Assembly: GCA_963565915.1 (NCBI GenBank)
Contig: OY751490.1
Location: 2,046,001-2,110,000, forward strand
DNA from: Entoloma clypeatum
Taxonomy: Eukaryota > Basidiomycota > Agaricomycetes > Agaricales > Entolomataceae
Direction of reading: 5' to 3'
Length of the DNA: 64,000 nucleotides
Of this stretch, positions 1 through 15,875 are shown piece by piece. Numbering within the stretch: the first letter of the stretch is position 1; every line of letters begins with the position of its first letter. The notes beneath the pieces were generated by a model, which saw nothing but the letters and a program-made list of their open reading frames with translations, ran no database searches and was not told the origin of the DNA. Position numbers and translations under genes: made by a program.

Positions 1-43
1 GGTCTTCAACTTGACCTCGAACTGTAACAATTGAGGCCCCGTC

Positions 44-2760
44 ATGTCCTCTTCAACGCCAAGCATCTGTACGTGCAAAGATCTATGACCTACCAAATAT
101 TTCAGCCTTGAAGAAATTCAACCATCTCAGTTTCGGATGGTCAGCCCGTCGTCGCAAGTCCAAAAGTAGAGGAGTCCAAGGGACCAGCATCTCTGGAAGA
201 TCCGCATCCACGAAGCGACTCTCCTGTGCTTCAACAGAGCATACGAAAGCGGACGACAAATCGCGAATTAGAGACCAATCCTGACGTTGGGGCAGCGAAA
301 GGCCTCCCCACCCGCCACAGGACGAAACTATCAACTATACTAATACCTGCAAAGAAGGTCGGCCCAGCTCCCGGTGTCATTCAAAGCCTGAAAGCGATAA
401 TATGTGCATCATGTATGCGCGGTCTTCGGTTATCCTGTTTGCGCCTGCACCGCTGAAGTGGATTTTACAGGGCTCAATGTTTTGCTTCTCTGCATTCCAG
501 CCTCGGTGAGTTTTCCCCTGACTCATGCCATTCTTCTATTCTTGACTTCCACACAGTGGGCTTTGCATTTCGCATTGAAAGGTGAAAACAAGGATACTGT
601 GGTCTTCATCGGTACGTTTTCGCCGCTGCCTTGTTGACATGTTTTCGGACCCATGCATCTTGCTTAGTATCATTTTTCGCCATAATACCGCTGGCAAAGG
701 TGAATCATGCGAAATTTCTTCCCCATGCTGATTCAGCTAACGATGGATGGTGTGCTAGCTTCTTGCTGTTGCGACAGATGAGCTCTCTATGCGAGTGGGT
801 CAGACCTTGGCTGGTCTTCTTAATGCTACTCTTGTGTGTTGTTTCCTCTTGATTCTTATGTGTCCTGACTGATTGAAACCATAGGGAAATGCGTAAGTGC
901 AGCTTCAATGACAATGTCCCGACCACTCACGATGGAACTATCATACAGGGTCGAATTAATTGTCGCCGTACGTTGCGTCTGCGTTTCACGTGCGCCATCA
1001 TTCATAAGTATCTCTGAACAGATAATCGCTTTGACCAAATGTCAACTGCGTGTAGTACAAGCATCTTGTAAGTTCGTAAGTTTCAAACGACAATTCAACT
1101 CTAACCTGTTGGTTAGTGGTTGGTTCCATCCTCAGTAACCTTCGTATGGAAACCATTTATCCTACATGGCCCATATTGAACCTAACTTCCATAGTCCTCG
1201 TTCTCGGGATGTGTTTCTTCGCGGGTGGCCTGAGATATTCTGAACAAGGCTTTGGAATGAGTATGTAACAGCTTCGAATATCCATTTCCATGACAGCTTC
1301 ATATTTTCAAAGGTGCTACTCAACTGAACTCCTCGCTGTTGACAATCAGTGTCATCGCGGTACTTTTACCCGCCGCATTTCACTTCGCCTTCAACAATCC
1401 AAATGCCAACGAAACCAAAGATATTTTAGCCATCAGTCACGGTGTACGTTAGGCCACGATCCCAATCCCCCAATAGCTGACGTGTGTCCTATCCGCAGGT
1501 TGCCCTCATACTTCTATTCAGCAAGTACCTTTTTCAACCGCACAAGTGTTGACATTGACCAAATTCTTCTCGATTTTAACAGTCTACGCCGCTTATTTAA
1601 TCTTCCAACTCTATTCCCACACGGGGTTATATGAGGACAAGGCAAAGGATATATCACAATCAATTGAATACTCCTTGCACCGGCCCAAATTTGTCAAATT
1701 TATCACCGACCGACAAGGAAAAAATAAGGACGCTGGTGAGGGCTCATCGAAGTCACAAACCACGGACAGCCATGATACGGCAGCTTCCACGAACGATCCA
1801 AGTAATCATCGTGATGCTGAAGTGGGTACCACAGAGAAGGAGGAGGGTGAGGAGGAGGAGGGGGAGGAGGAGGAGAAACCGACCATGAACCTTCCTGTGA
1901 CTGTCGGCTTATTGATCATCGTTACAGTCGTCCGTCTTCTTGATCCGTCTTGCATGCATCTGATTGTTGATGGCTCTCACTCAGCTTGTTGCAGTCACCG
2001 CCGAATTCCTGGTTGATTCTATCGACGGTCTCACAGAAAAAGGAGGCATTAGCAAAGAATTCGTTGGAATCATTCTTCTCCCAATTGTAGGAAATGCTGC
2101 AGGTACGCTTCCCGAGTTTGTCATCCACTTGTACTCATGCGTCTTGTGTAGAACATGTAACTGCCGTGACAGTTTCTGTAAAAGACAAGCTCACACTTAG
2201 TCTTGGAGTTGCAGTCGGATCCAGTATAGTAAGCCTACTTCCATCCACCTCGTCTGTAGTGTCGAGGATTGATGCCATATTTTTCCCAGCAAATTGCACT
2301 TTTTGTTATCCCGTAAGTCATTTCCTTTCGGGGAGAGTGATAACCCTGCAACCTTGATGCTTTCCTGTAGTTTCATGGTCACTCTTGCTTGGATCCTTGA
2401 GAAACCATTGACCCTCCTTTTTGATCCTTACGAATCAATTGCCATGTTCCTTTCAGGTAGTGTTTCTGACAAGAATGCAATGTATCCACTTACTCATGAC
2501 TCTCAGTTCTCACCGTGAATTATGTGGTGCAAGATGGAAAATCGAATTGGTTGGAGGGTTTGATCCTCATGTGTACGTCGCTATCCACCACACCCTAACC
2601 CTTGAACTCAACAACTGACTATACCTAATAGGTTTATATGTCATTCTGGCAGTTACATTCTGGTACTACCCTGGTATGTAATTCCTTACTGTAAAACACT
2701 TACTCCACCTTATTGATCTATTCCTTGTCTTTAGCTCCGGATACCTTCAAATGCCCCTAG
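44..2760 (+). CDS. CAX-type vacuolar Ca2+/H+ exchanger
   Basis: Predicted vacuolar cation/proton antiporter (CaCA superfamily, CAX/VCX1 branch), which moves cytosolic Ca2+ into the vacuole. About 13 introns of 37-65 bp give one continuous protein. The first exon (44-68) joins at 131. Hallmarks in order: WLNVLLLCIP in TM1, WALHFAL, ATDELSMRVGQTLAGLLNATLGN with VELIVA (c-1 repeat), GMCFFAGG, an acidic Glu-rich loop near 1830-1890 (the acidic motif between the two halves), TAEFLVDSIDGLTE and GNAAEHVTAVTVSVKDKL (c-2 repeat), then SSIQIALFVIPF. The last exon ends WYYPAPDTFKCP, stop at 2758-2760. One intron (1521-1582) has a GC donor. The family call is very secure; a few splice edges and the short first exon are inferred. 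Confidence 0.93.
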
Positions 2761-2981
2761 CTCTCTTCAGACCCACTCCCTTCCTTTCTTTCTGGTTTTT
2801 CCTTTTTAATTTGTGATATTCGAGTGACACAGCCGTTCAATCGTGCTGTGTTCTTTTTACCATTGACCAGCTGACTTCATTTCTATTGCGTTCAGCTTTA
2901 CACCAAACTCCTACAGCTAGTAATACCCATGCATCACTTCTATTTATTCGTTCGTAATATAAATGGAACGATTGTGCATGA

Positions 2982-7442
<4,461 letters not shown>

Positions 7443-8168
7443 GGTAATGATACAGTATTGTACAATCGCTGGTGGGACGTCCTGCTTGAAATACCCCACT
7501 CTTGTGCCAACATGTGATAAGTGTGGGTCCGGAATCTGGATCCGGGCGGTTATGTAAGTTTGACTCAGGCAGACCAAAAAAACTAGAAAATATATTTGAC
7601 CATGGGCAGGCCATGTTATGACGATGAACGACAAGAGTAAAAATCTCCAATACATTTGTGAGGAGATATTGTGGGGAGGATCGAACGATAAATAAAGAGA
7701 CAAAACGAGAGGGATTATAGAGAGAACAGAACAAAATAAAAAGAAACGAGCGAGGGGATGCGGCATAAGCATGACGATCATGAGGACATGAGTGACATAG
7801 ACTAAAAGCGTCTTTGGGATGTGATGTTGCAAGCGGTCATGGCGGGAAAAGACGCACAAATCGAGGTCTTGAAGAGCGTACACCAGGAGAAAAAACAGCT
7901 GGAAGAGAATTCGATAGCAATCAAAAGCAGCAAAGACATAGTCGGACACATGGGATTGGCTGGGGGAAAATAAATCAAAGACGATGAGATGCAAGTGCGA
8001 TGGGGAATCAAGAGGGAAGAAAGATAGTGATAAACAGTAAGATATGGATATAGCGTCAAGATGAGGTTGGTGCATGGGTGGGGAAGAGGGATGCGTGAGA
8101 TATGCTTTGTCTGAGGAATACACGACGAGATGAGAGGCCAATGGTGACTAGATGGAGGTGAATTTTTT
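7443..8168. other. Intergenic, FOX2 promoter side and cyclin 3' side
   Basis: No gene is supported here. The minus strand is strongly pyrimidine-rich and happens to lack stops, so a frame stays open from 8141 through the FOX2 start and first exon. It has no domain, its composition is low-complexity (Leu, Ser, Phe), and it is best read as FOX2 promoter and 5' UTR. Confidence 0.5.
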
Positions 8169-9894
8169 TTAGTGCTCAAGTACCATTCCAGCGGTATCAC
8201 CCTTGAAATGTGCCGTTGCCCAATCGATGGCAAATACTGAAGCTTTAAGGAACTTTTTGTGCGCGTACTTCTTGCAGACATACTGACGGGCAAAGTTGGG
8301 TTCGGCGAGCTTTTCAATGAGCTGTTCGTGTCCAGGAACGAGTTGCTCCTCTGTGTAGCCAGAGTGGTACACGAAGGCATCATTCTGAAATTGAGGCTCG
8401 TCAGTCACATGATTTGGCAGAAGTTGAAATTGGACATGAGGCGGGTGCATGCAAGCCATGCACCAAGCCAATATATAAAGGCGGACGTAAACTCACCCAG
8501 TCTCCACCCAACATCTTCCTTGCGCAGTACATCCCCACAGCCGCCACCAAGCTCGGTTTAACTCGCAAGAACCGGTAGTCCAATAGGGTGACTTCTGTCA
8601 GGAACTTACTCAGAGTTCTTGTTTGGATGTCGTAATCGTCGGCTTTGCTGATTTTGCGCATCCAACTATATGGTGAGCAATAATGGGAGACGTTGAACTC
8701 GAGCGTCTGCAGCATGATCCGTTCGCCTTTCAGGATCTCATCCTTGGTATAGCCATTCTCGGTCATGAACACAAACTCTTCCACAGACGGAGCAATAATC
8801 TCCTCGTATTTGGCCGCGATGAACATGGCCGTTACTCCCACCAGTTGGAGCTTCACCAACGATACAACACGCTTGCTGAGGAAGCGGTCGACAATATTGA
8901 TGGCAATCCACAGGGTCTCGGGCCACATGTGGTAACGGAGGTGGACTTGCAAGAGCCAGTCGACAAGGGTCTGCCGCATTTGCCATGTAATCTCGTGCTG
9001 GTTATCCATGTAGTTGGGACTCGGCATCATGTTCTCCTGCAACCCCCCAGTTAGCTATTGTGCAACAGGATGGAATTGGACACACCTCCAGATCATTCAT
9101 ATACTCGAAAATTTCGTCGGCATATTCGGATACCATTGTCATGTCCTGAACATTAACATGGTCTTCAAATCTTTCTTGGACCGCATCGACTTCCTTCCGG
9201 AACCTCTTCTTCCGTTGTGTGGAAACGTCAGGCCAGATACGTTGGATCTTTGCAGGAGGTTGCTGGGCGGGTTCATCGATATCTTCATCATCACTCTCAT
9301 CAAGGCCGAGCATGGCTTCCACCTCATTTACTTGCTCCTGGGCATCATTTTCGGCAGCCGCGGTGTCTTCTTCGACGTCCATCTGGACATTGGCATCACT
9401 ATATCGCGCTTCATCGACTTCCTTTGCGACCACGGCTGGAGGGGGAATCCTTAATATGCGTTTAGTGGCAATATTCGATATCCGGGCGCGGATGGGAGGG
9501 GCACGGGCGTTGATAGCGTTGGCGATTGGCGGGGCGACTTGGGCGCGACCAGGACCGAGTGGCACACGTTGAGTGAGAGTCGTGGAGTCCGAACGGCCTC
9601 GCTTGAGACTTCCAGGCTCTTCTTTGAGGTCTTTTCCTGCATTGGGTTTTGTTCCCGGATCCTGAAATCAGCAGGTCAGGAGCGGGTGGGGCAACGGGAA
9701 GAGGGGGTATTACTTTTCTGTTCACAGCTGCAAAGGTGACTTCGCCGAGGGCCTGTCTTGTCTGGCCGGTCTTTCCAGTAGTTTCCTTCGCTGCGAAGCG
9801 GGATGCGCTTGGACCGGTGGCGTTCGATCCTTGGCGCAGATGCCGACTCATGGCATTCTCATCGGCCTTGACACGTTGAGCCATCGTGCGTCGC
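8169..9894 (-). CDS. B-type mitotic cyclin
   Basis: Predicted regulatory subunit of the mitotic CDK (Cdc13/Clb type). From the N-terminus: MAQRVKADEN, a destruction box RQALGEVTF at about residues 43-51 for APC/C-directed proteolysis, a low-complexity acidic linker (LGLDESDDEDIDE), then the cyclin core with MRQTLVDWLLQVHLRY (MRxxLVDWL motif), WIAINIVDRFLS, KYEEIIAPSVEEF, and a C-terminal cyclin fold with SYCARKMLGGDW-type sequence and FARQYVCKKYAHKKFLKAS. It ends at GMVLEH, stop 8169-8171. Introns sit near 9040-9085, 9450-9460, 9660-9715 and 8400-8500. The frame stays open upstream of the chosen ATG (9894), so a short N-terminal extension is possible. The family call is secure. Confidence 0.93.
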
Positions 9895-10291
9895 TGGGGC
9901 AGCTGTGGAGAAGGGTCAGAATGAGGACAGGCCAGTAAGGAATGGACGTGCGCGGGCGTGGTTGCTTGCCATGTTTTGTGGTAGAAATATGTACTGTTAG
10001 AACGACAAGAGAGATTGCTGTGGAATGAAGAGAAATAGAATGGCAGTTCAAATGAACAGGGTACTTGGCTGGCTAAAACAGAGTGACGAGTGGGAGAATC
10101 GAGAGAAAAAATTGAAGGTGGAAGTCGAATCCACTCGTCAGCCTCACAGGAAAGACCAGCGGAGGACTCAAGTTGGTTCAACTCTTCACGTGCCATAGCC
10201 AAACAACGCGTAAACAACATGAGGCAACGCGACGCGACGCGACATCACCGCCTGCTATTGCTTCCGAATTCTCGGTAGATATTAACAAAAG

Positions 10292-11431
10292 TCATCTTTC
10301 ACTATCCCATCGCTTTCGCTTCGCACTTTCTTTCCAATTACCGTCGCTGTTCGCGCTGCGCTTCAGTCCTAGGCCGCCGCGGTATAAACCACTACTATTT
10401 TCAAGAGGTTGAACGAGCCTAATCCGATCGCCGCTCTCCTCCAGCGGCTTTCCGAGTGCGGTGCCGGGCTCCCAGCCTTGTTTCATCAGAAGACGATGTC
10501 CAATGTTTGACGCTGGCAGTGGGGCTGGAGGCTCAGAGACTGGCTCGATCAGAGGCGTTTTCGGACGAGGGAGTGGTTCATTCCATATAGATGAGGAGAT
10601 TCCGGGAACATCGGGATGACACTCTGGCATCAATGCCCTCCGACGTGCAGACCGATCTACATATTGAGCGGGAGCGGGAGCATCCGCGCGGGAGTCGAGA
10701 CGGGGAATTGAGCTGTGATGCCGCGCCAATAGACTATGCTTGAGCATGGTCAAAGCCTTCTTTGGATCTTTCAATGGCATGACCGAAGAGGCTCCGACCT
10801 TCAGAATAGACCCGCTTGTTCGATCAGAAGTAGCCACCTTCGCCGTCTTGGATACAGGAAACAACGGAATTTCCTCCTTTCCTCTCAAAGAGCATTCCTC
10901 GCAGGGGATTTGATCTTCATGCGTATGAACAAGAAATGTAGTTCCTCCGATCGTCAGTCTATCCAGGTGTTTCAGTGTACGCGGAATACTAGCTTGACGA
11001 GAGGGAGACAATCTCACTCCACGGTCGTCTCCTGTCATTGAAATAGGTCGCACGAACGTCCCATGCACGGAGCCCATGTCGACTACCCCCCACTCTCGTT
11101 TGCTGGCATCCCAGTACGCAGTTGCGTGCAGCTTGGACACCTCCATCTCCTTTAGTCGCGCCTTTGGTGTTGTGGACCCAGCGGGTGCTATATCTCGGCC
11201 AAATTGAATTTCAGAGTAACCGTCTATAATGGCAAGCTTCTGTTTCGAGGAAAGGATGGAAGAGCGCAGCACAATGAGGCGAAAAGAAGGCTGGTTGGGT
11301 CTGAGCTTCTTGGCTGGGGGTTGTGACGAAGGAGAAGGCTCTGAAGACGACTCCCCATGCCATTCGTATGAGGGATCATAACCGTAACCCTCTGACTCTT
11401 CATTTGGTATTTCACCCTCCTCTGGAACCAT
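10292..11431 (-). CDS. FHA and G-patch domain protein, AGGF1-like
   Basis: An uninterrupted 379-residue frame. Near residues 14-27 there is an aromatic OCRE-like motif (GYGYDPSYEWHG). An FHA domain follows at about 70-170, with QFGRD, SKLHATAYWD and MGSVHGTFVRP (the Gly-Arg, Ser-x-x-His and Asn/His-Gly-type core for phosphothreonine binding). A G-patch lies at about 330-365 (HRLLMKQGWEPGTALGK) and the C-terminus is basic (KESAKRKRWDSER). This OCRE-FHA-G-patch order matches the AGGF1 family. In other proteins G-patches activate DEAH helicases, so a role in splicing or RNP remodelling in the nucleus is an inference. A small ORF ends only 6 bp upstream of its ATG on the same strand. Confidence 0.85.
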   Translation of the reverse strand: MVPEEGEIPNEESEGYGYDPSYEWHGESSSEPSPSSQPPAKKLRPNQPSFRLIVLRSSILSSKQKLAIIDGYSEIQFGRDIAPAGSTTPKARLKEMEVSKLHATAYWDASKREWGVVDMGSVHGTFVRPISMTGDDRGVRLSPSRQASIPRTLKHLDRLTIGGTTFLVHTHEDQIPCEECSLRGKEEIPLFPVSKTAKVATSDRTSGSILKVGASSVMPLKDPKKALTMLKHSLLARHHSSIPRLDSRADAPAPAQYVDRSARRRALMPECHPDVPGISSSIWNEPLPRPKTPLIEPVSEPPAPLPASNIGHRLLMKQGWEPGTALGKPLEESGDRIRLVQPLENSSGLYRGGLGLKRSANSDGNWKESAKRKRWDSER

Positions 11432-11437
11432 TATATG

Positions 11438-11644
11438 TTAGAGAGGACCCTGAAGCCTTGTTATCAGTTTGTAAACATACACTTCATCAACGATAAACCA
11501 GACCGATGCCCACCATGCAGATGCACCCAGGAGTAGTCTCAGAGATGTTACTCCGAATGCCGACATTTTGTCCAATAGATACCTTACTAGCCCCGTCGAC
11601 GGACCATACTGTCTATAATACCGATCCAGAGCGGGAAAAGGCAT
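11438..11644 (-). CDS. Small membrane ORF upstream of the FHA/G-patch gene
   Basis: A 68-codon frame from an ATG at 11644, with a hydrophobic stretch (LRLLLGASAWWASVWFIV) and ending LITRLQGPL. Its stop is 6 bp before the start of the FHA/G-patch gene. The layout (short basic-aromatic N-terminus, one membrane span, then a GP motif) recalls the N-terminus of mitochondrial inner-membrane peptidase subunit 2, where GPSM carries the catalytic Ser. The reading stops at GPL, so it could be a truncated relic. It might instead be a real short membrane protein, a uORF, or the first cistron of a bicistronic transcript. It diverges from the XLF gene with only 77 bp between the starts. Confidence 0.3.
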   Translation of the reverse strand: MPFPALDRYYRQYGPSTGLVRYLLDKMSAFGVTSLRLLLGASAWWASVWFIVDEVYVYKLITRLQGPL

Positions 11645-11721
11645 CAAGGCCTTGTGCCCATTCTAAAGATCTACACTAAGTAAACGCATCTACACAGTGA
11701 AAACCCAGTCGTGAGGACAGC

Positions 11722-13310
11722 ATGCAGGAATTTACCGAGGTTTTTCATCAGCAGAGTCTTGTTATCTTCCTTACATGGTTCTCTAGGAACACTCGAAATC
11801 CCTCCTGGGCAAAGAATGGCTAGTCAGGACAGACAATCAGACTTCAACCCCATATCTTTTCGTTCGTCCTCAATGGTTACTTTTTGGCATAATTTGTCGA
11901 CTTATCGCCTGTTTCAGAAATTCTGTTCCTCCACAGTTGACCTATCTTGTTGCCTCCTTTTGACAGATACAAAGTCGGTATGGGCAGAAGGTATCCACCG
12001 ATCCCATCTCAAGCGTTTTCTAACGTACATTACCACCCAGTCCTGAATAGCAATCAACTTGCACGTCGATGGCGCGACAACCAGCCCGTCTCAGCCCCAC
12101 CTTTCGCAGAGGGTGAAGAAGAAGAGGCGTGGAGAGCAACAGTGCTGGAACTTCTTTCCAAGGGTCACACAATTGGAGGCATTGCAGAGACCTCGTTCAA
12201 CATTACCCAGTCGAATTATTCGGTGGGTGTCGATTGCGTACTTACAACGGATGGGAATTCGTCTAAAATTCACAGGATCTCGCATTTGAGCTGGAGTGGT
12301 ATTCTTTCAAATGGAGATGGGAAACTTCCTTTCTGGGATACAAGACCTCTGCAGATACTATTTCAAAACACTTGATACTCCCATTCATCAGCGTCGCCCA
12401 CCTTGCATTCTCCTCACCAGACGCGATCAGTGCGATGTCTGACGCAGATGCCGAGAAGGTCAATTCACCCACAACTTGGCATGAACAGTCTCATAATTTT
12501 GAACGACCAGGCCATCGATAAGGTGGGGCGGACAGCCCGAAGAACAGTAGATACCCACATTAAGGGTGCGATCAGTAAACCTCGGTTGGCTTCGACCATT
12601 CGGCGCATGACAGCCATGTTCAACTTTATTTCCGACCTTCGTAAGTGGACCTTACATTTATCGACCGCCCGGCCCCTTTCCTCATTCTCCTTATGGTGGA
12701 TTACAGCACCTGTGATCTCAAATACCGAAAAGGCGGAACTGACGCTTGAGGTCCCAGCGTCTAAAATCGTACCACATTCTCATATTCTCCACAACACGTT
12801 GCCTTCGATTTCGCCGAAATCCCGGGTGAGTACGAAGCGGGTACCCGATAGCATGGGTGTTCACGTTGAGCTGATCTACGTAACTATGGTCAAAAGGTAC
12901 TCTCGCCGGCGATGTCAGTGGAACCGACGGGGTTAAACGAGTTGCAAGACCACGAAGATTCAGCCACCGAGTCTGAAGGAGACGAATTTACCTCTCTTGA
13001 CAAAGGGAGCGTCCCAAGGGCCAGGCCCTCCAATCTTAAGGTTGAGACGCCGAGCCGTGACAGCTCAAGACCTCGTGTCTCTCCAATACCATCGACCTCC
13101 AAACAGGGTTCGGATTCGGGATCGTCGCCTGTCCGACCGCCGAAGAAACCCAGATTGAAAAACCCTGTAGAATCGTCCTCGAGTGCCGACGAAGATAGCG
13201 AGGCAGAACGTAAGCGACGTGTGGCGTCGCTCAAAAGTGGTAATGCAGCGGCCGCAGGCCTCAAACGAGGTACCAAGCAACCAATAAAGCGTGGCGGTAA
13301 ACGATTTTAA
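11722..13310 (+). CDS. nej1: XLF/NEJ1-type non-homologous end-joining factor
   Basis: Predicted XRCC4-like factor that works with DNA ligase IV and Ku in double-strand break repair. A tiny first exon (11722-11739, MQEFTE) splices to EHSKSLLGKEWLVRTD at 11787. Further exons give STPYLFKFCSSTVDLS, CCLLLTDTKSVWAEVL, LARRWRDN, the acidic EEEEAWRATVLELLS, then FKWRWETSFLG and TISKHLILPFISVAHLAF, which match the XLF head (FYWNFHC...HLIRPLMG in human). A helical stalk follows (DKVGRTARRTVDTHI). The tail is long and Ser-rich, ending QPIKRGGKRF, a basic-aromatic end like the Ku-binding motif of XLF. Seven introns of 47-75 bp are inferred (for example 11740-11786, 11862-11917, 11991-12040, 12223-12275). 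Homology is clear although the family diverges fast. Confidence 0.85.
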
Positions 13311-13674
13311 GGTTCCGTGGAAGTATATTTTGCCGACTTGCGGTCGCGATCCTGCTCTCAATGGGATTCTCACCGGCTGCTGGTTCCAAAAAGGTCATCG
13401 CTGAGTAAAATAACCTGTTCCCCATACGTGGATTGCGTGGTATCACTTATCCCCTGCCACAAAGTACTTGCCATTAATTTGTCATGTGTCAAGCCAGGGC
13501 GCGCGTTACAATTTGTTTGCTACTAGAAAATATTGCGATGTTTACGGTGTATCTGCAGAAATTATGCGAAGCTTATTAGAAGTGTGATACGTTGCTGTCA
13601 ACGATATAAGAATGTTCGAGATAACAGTACAACAGGGTAACAGAAGTATCCTGTGGAGCTAGAGGCAAGAAATT
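13311..13674. other. Convergent intergenic region
   Basis: This is the 3' side of the XLF gene (+) and of the small Cys-rich gene (-). I see no coding potential or repeat in it. Confidence 0.4.
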
Positions 13675-14108
13675 TCAGCCCCTGCCAGTCAAACGATCCA
13701 GCGCAGCCGTCTTGCATGAATCGCAGATATGATGAAACATGTTGACAATCTTCCTGTCGTCTTTGACCGTCTGTGAAGGCAAGAGAAGTTGTCAACAAAG
13801 AAGCTCCCCTCGACCAGATATTGTGACAGACTCTCAGGCAGGGGCAGTTCGGCGCCATATGCGCATGGGCCACACTATGATAACACGTCGGAGAGCCACA
13901 GTCAGTCTTCTCGCCACTGTAGTAGCTGGCGACGAAATGCTTTCCAGTCGTGAAATTGATGAGTGCAGGGTTCCGCCAGATAACATGAATTAATTCAACT
14001 CACGGAACATGGTCTGTACCAATCTCCGAATCTACAAAGCGTCGTTCAGAATAACATGTTAAACATCTGAGAAGGAAAGAAAGGCACTCACACTTCAAAA
14101 GTGCACAT
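13675..14108 (-). CDS. Small Cys/His-rich protein, unknown function
   Basis: Four exons give a protein of about 85 residues. It starts MCTFEVFGDWYRPCSHF at 14108, continues TDCGSPTCYHSVAHAH and NCPCL, and ends with a separate exon (VKDDRKIVNMFHHICDSCK, stop 13675-13677). The spacing of C/H pairs (CSH, DCGSPTC, NCPC, CDSC) resembles the short MC-start Cys-rich proteins I associate with Agaricomycete genomes, whose function I do not know. A zinc-stabilised fold is a guess. Three introns with good GT..AG ends keep the frame, which is the main support. There is no signal peptide. Confidence 0.5.
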
Positions 14109-15875
14109 ATTTGACTGGTGGAGAGCCTCGATGAGATGCAATCAACGATGCGCCAATGATGAGGAACGACATACCAGGAATGGATGATCGAAGCGGCACC
14201 AAGAGATGGATTAGACGAATAAGACACAGCACATCGCAGCTTTCTCATTTATAGAGCAGAGGGAGAGAGAAACACGTTTCTTGGAACGTCACGGGACAAG
14301 GCAGCAGACTGGCATGGGATCATTCGAATTCTGATAGATCAGTTCGCGGAAGTAGTTTCAGCAACGAGCCTCCAAAGCTCCGCCATTATTTCCTCAAGGC
14401 TTTGCGCGATGGATAGTGATTTGATCGTTCCATTCAACACGGGCTACGGGCCATTTTGCACGATAAACCAAGGCATGGATGGCTGTTCATTGATACAGCA
14501 GGATTACGGTCCGGCAGGTGCTGCTAGATCAAGATGCCAATTAGGCGACCTGCCACGGAAGCATTATGCGCCAGCACCTGGCAGGGATGTCCAGGCATAA
14601 AGGCTTTGAGTTAGCAGGACGTTCTCCCGCTTGATCGATACTATTCATCCCAAATCAGCACAAGAATGACAATCGATTGAAAGGTGGAGTCTGAAAGCAG
14701 AACTCCTTTAGTATATTACCCTTTGGGTATCACAGCTGATGGATTTGATCATGATCAGGTGCACTTACACGAGGTGAGCTTGCAAGAGGGCCTGGCTGGC
14801 TGGCTGGTGTCGACCAGTCATACCTGGGGGTCTGTAACATAATAGTCAAACATAAAGCCGAGTTCGTGACTCGCCTTTTCAGGTTTAATGAAGAAAGACG
14901 AAATATACATGACGTAGACAGAGTGAGAGCGCATCCGAGTCCATCGCATGCACGACACTGCCTATTTTATGATTTATCAAGAATATAATCTTCGCTTACC
15001 GTGTGAGTCAAATAGATACCAGGGCGGAAAATCATCTCCGTGGCGTATGAGCACTTTGAGGTCGACGTGTGGAGGTGGGGGAATCGGCGATGAGAGACTG
15101 TCCAAACGGGGGATTGAATCAGATTAGCTATCGATTAAATAACCAGTTCCCGAAACACAATGGCAGCATTCGAGACCATACCGATACTCAGAAAGGTTGC
15201 ATAAATCCTGAAATTAGAAACGATGGAAGCATATGGCCATTAACCAGCGTCCCAAAAAAAATTGGCACACAGTATGACAAGGACCTCTTACACCGCATCG
15301 GTGTCGGGAAGTCCTAGATTAGCCATCACTCATATCAGCTTCATGGCAAGCAGAGGGATGCAACAATAACGCACATCGGTCGCATTTATTGCAGACAAGT
15401 CATTGGGAGAGCCTGAGTCTTCCGGCAGACGACTGTATCAGAAATCATTACGTGCTGTGTGGTGATCTAAGTCAAGCAGAGTTGTTCAGAGATTTCAGGT
15501 GGTCCAAGGCGATTTGATCCAAAACAAGATTGTCATTCAAGGGGGGCACTATCAGAAGAGTGAAAGCAAAAGTTTCTATGGCACGAGAAGACTTGCCGGC
15601 GCGCCAGTAGGCGCCGTTGGGATTGCTTGGCAAGTGAAATTGGTAAAACAGTAGAACCTGTGGATGCTCCATTTGCAACTCCAAAATGAGATGATTCGAC
15701 GAGAAAAACGTCAGAAAACACTTGTTGGGGTCAAGACGGCGGATCGAGGCACGGAATCTGATGGCAAAAAGCAAGGAAAGGATCACAAATTCATGCGTAG
15801 CAGCGTAGGAGGTGATTGCAAGGCACCGACTCGGATGATCACGTGTGACGCACATCTCTCCCTGCGTCGTCGAGC
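14109..15875. other. Gene-poor interval
   Basis: About 1.8 kb with no supported gene. A minus-strand frame at 15472-15855 is open for 127 codons but shows no motif and lies in the upstream region of MIM1. Short palindromic and AT-rich patches are present, without terminal repeats that I could match. Confidence 0.35.

Noticed and set aside
12890..13276. Minus-strand 128-aa frame opposite the XLF tail
   Set aside because: Shadow of the Ser-rich disordered tail of XLF, without a motif of its own.
15472..15855. Minus-strand 127-codon frame upstream of MIM1
   Set aside because: No recognisable domain, composition close to random, and no supporting splice structure.
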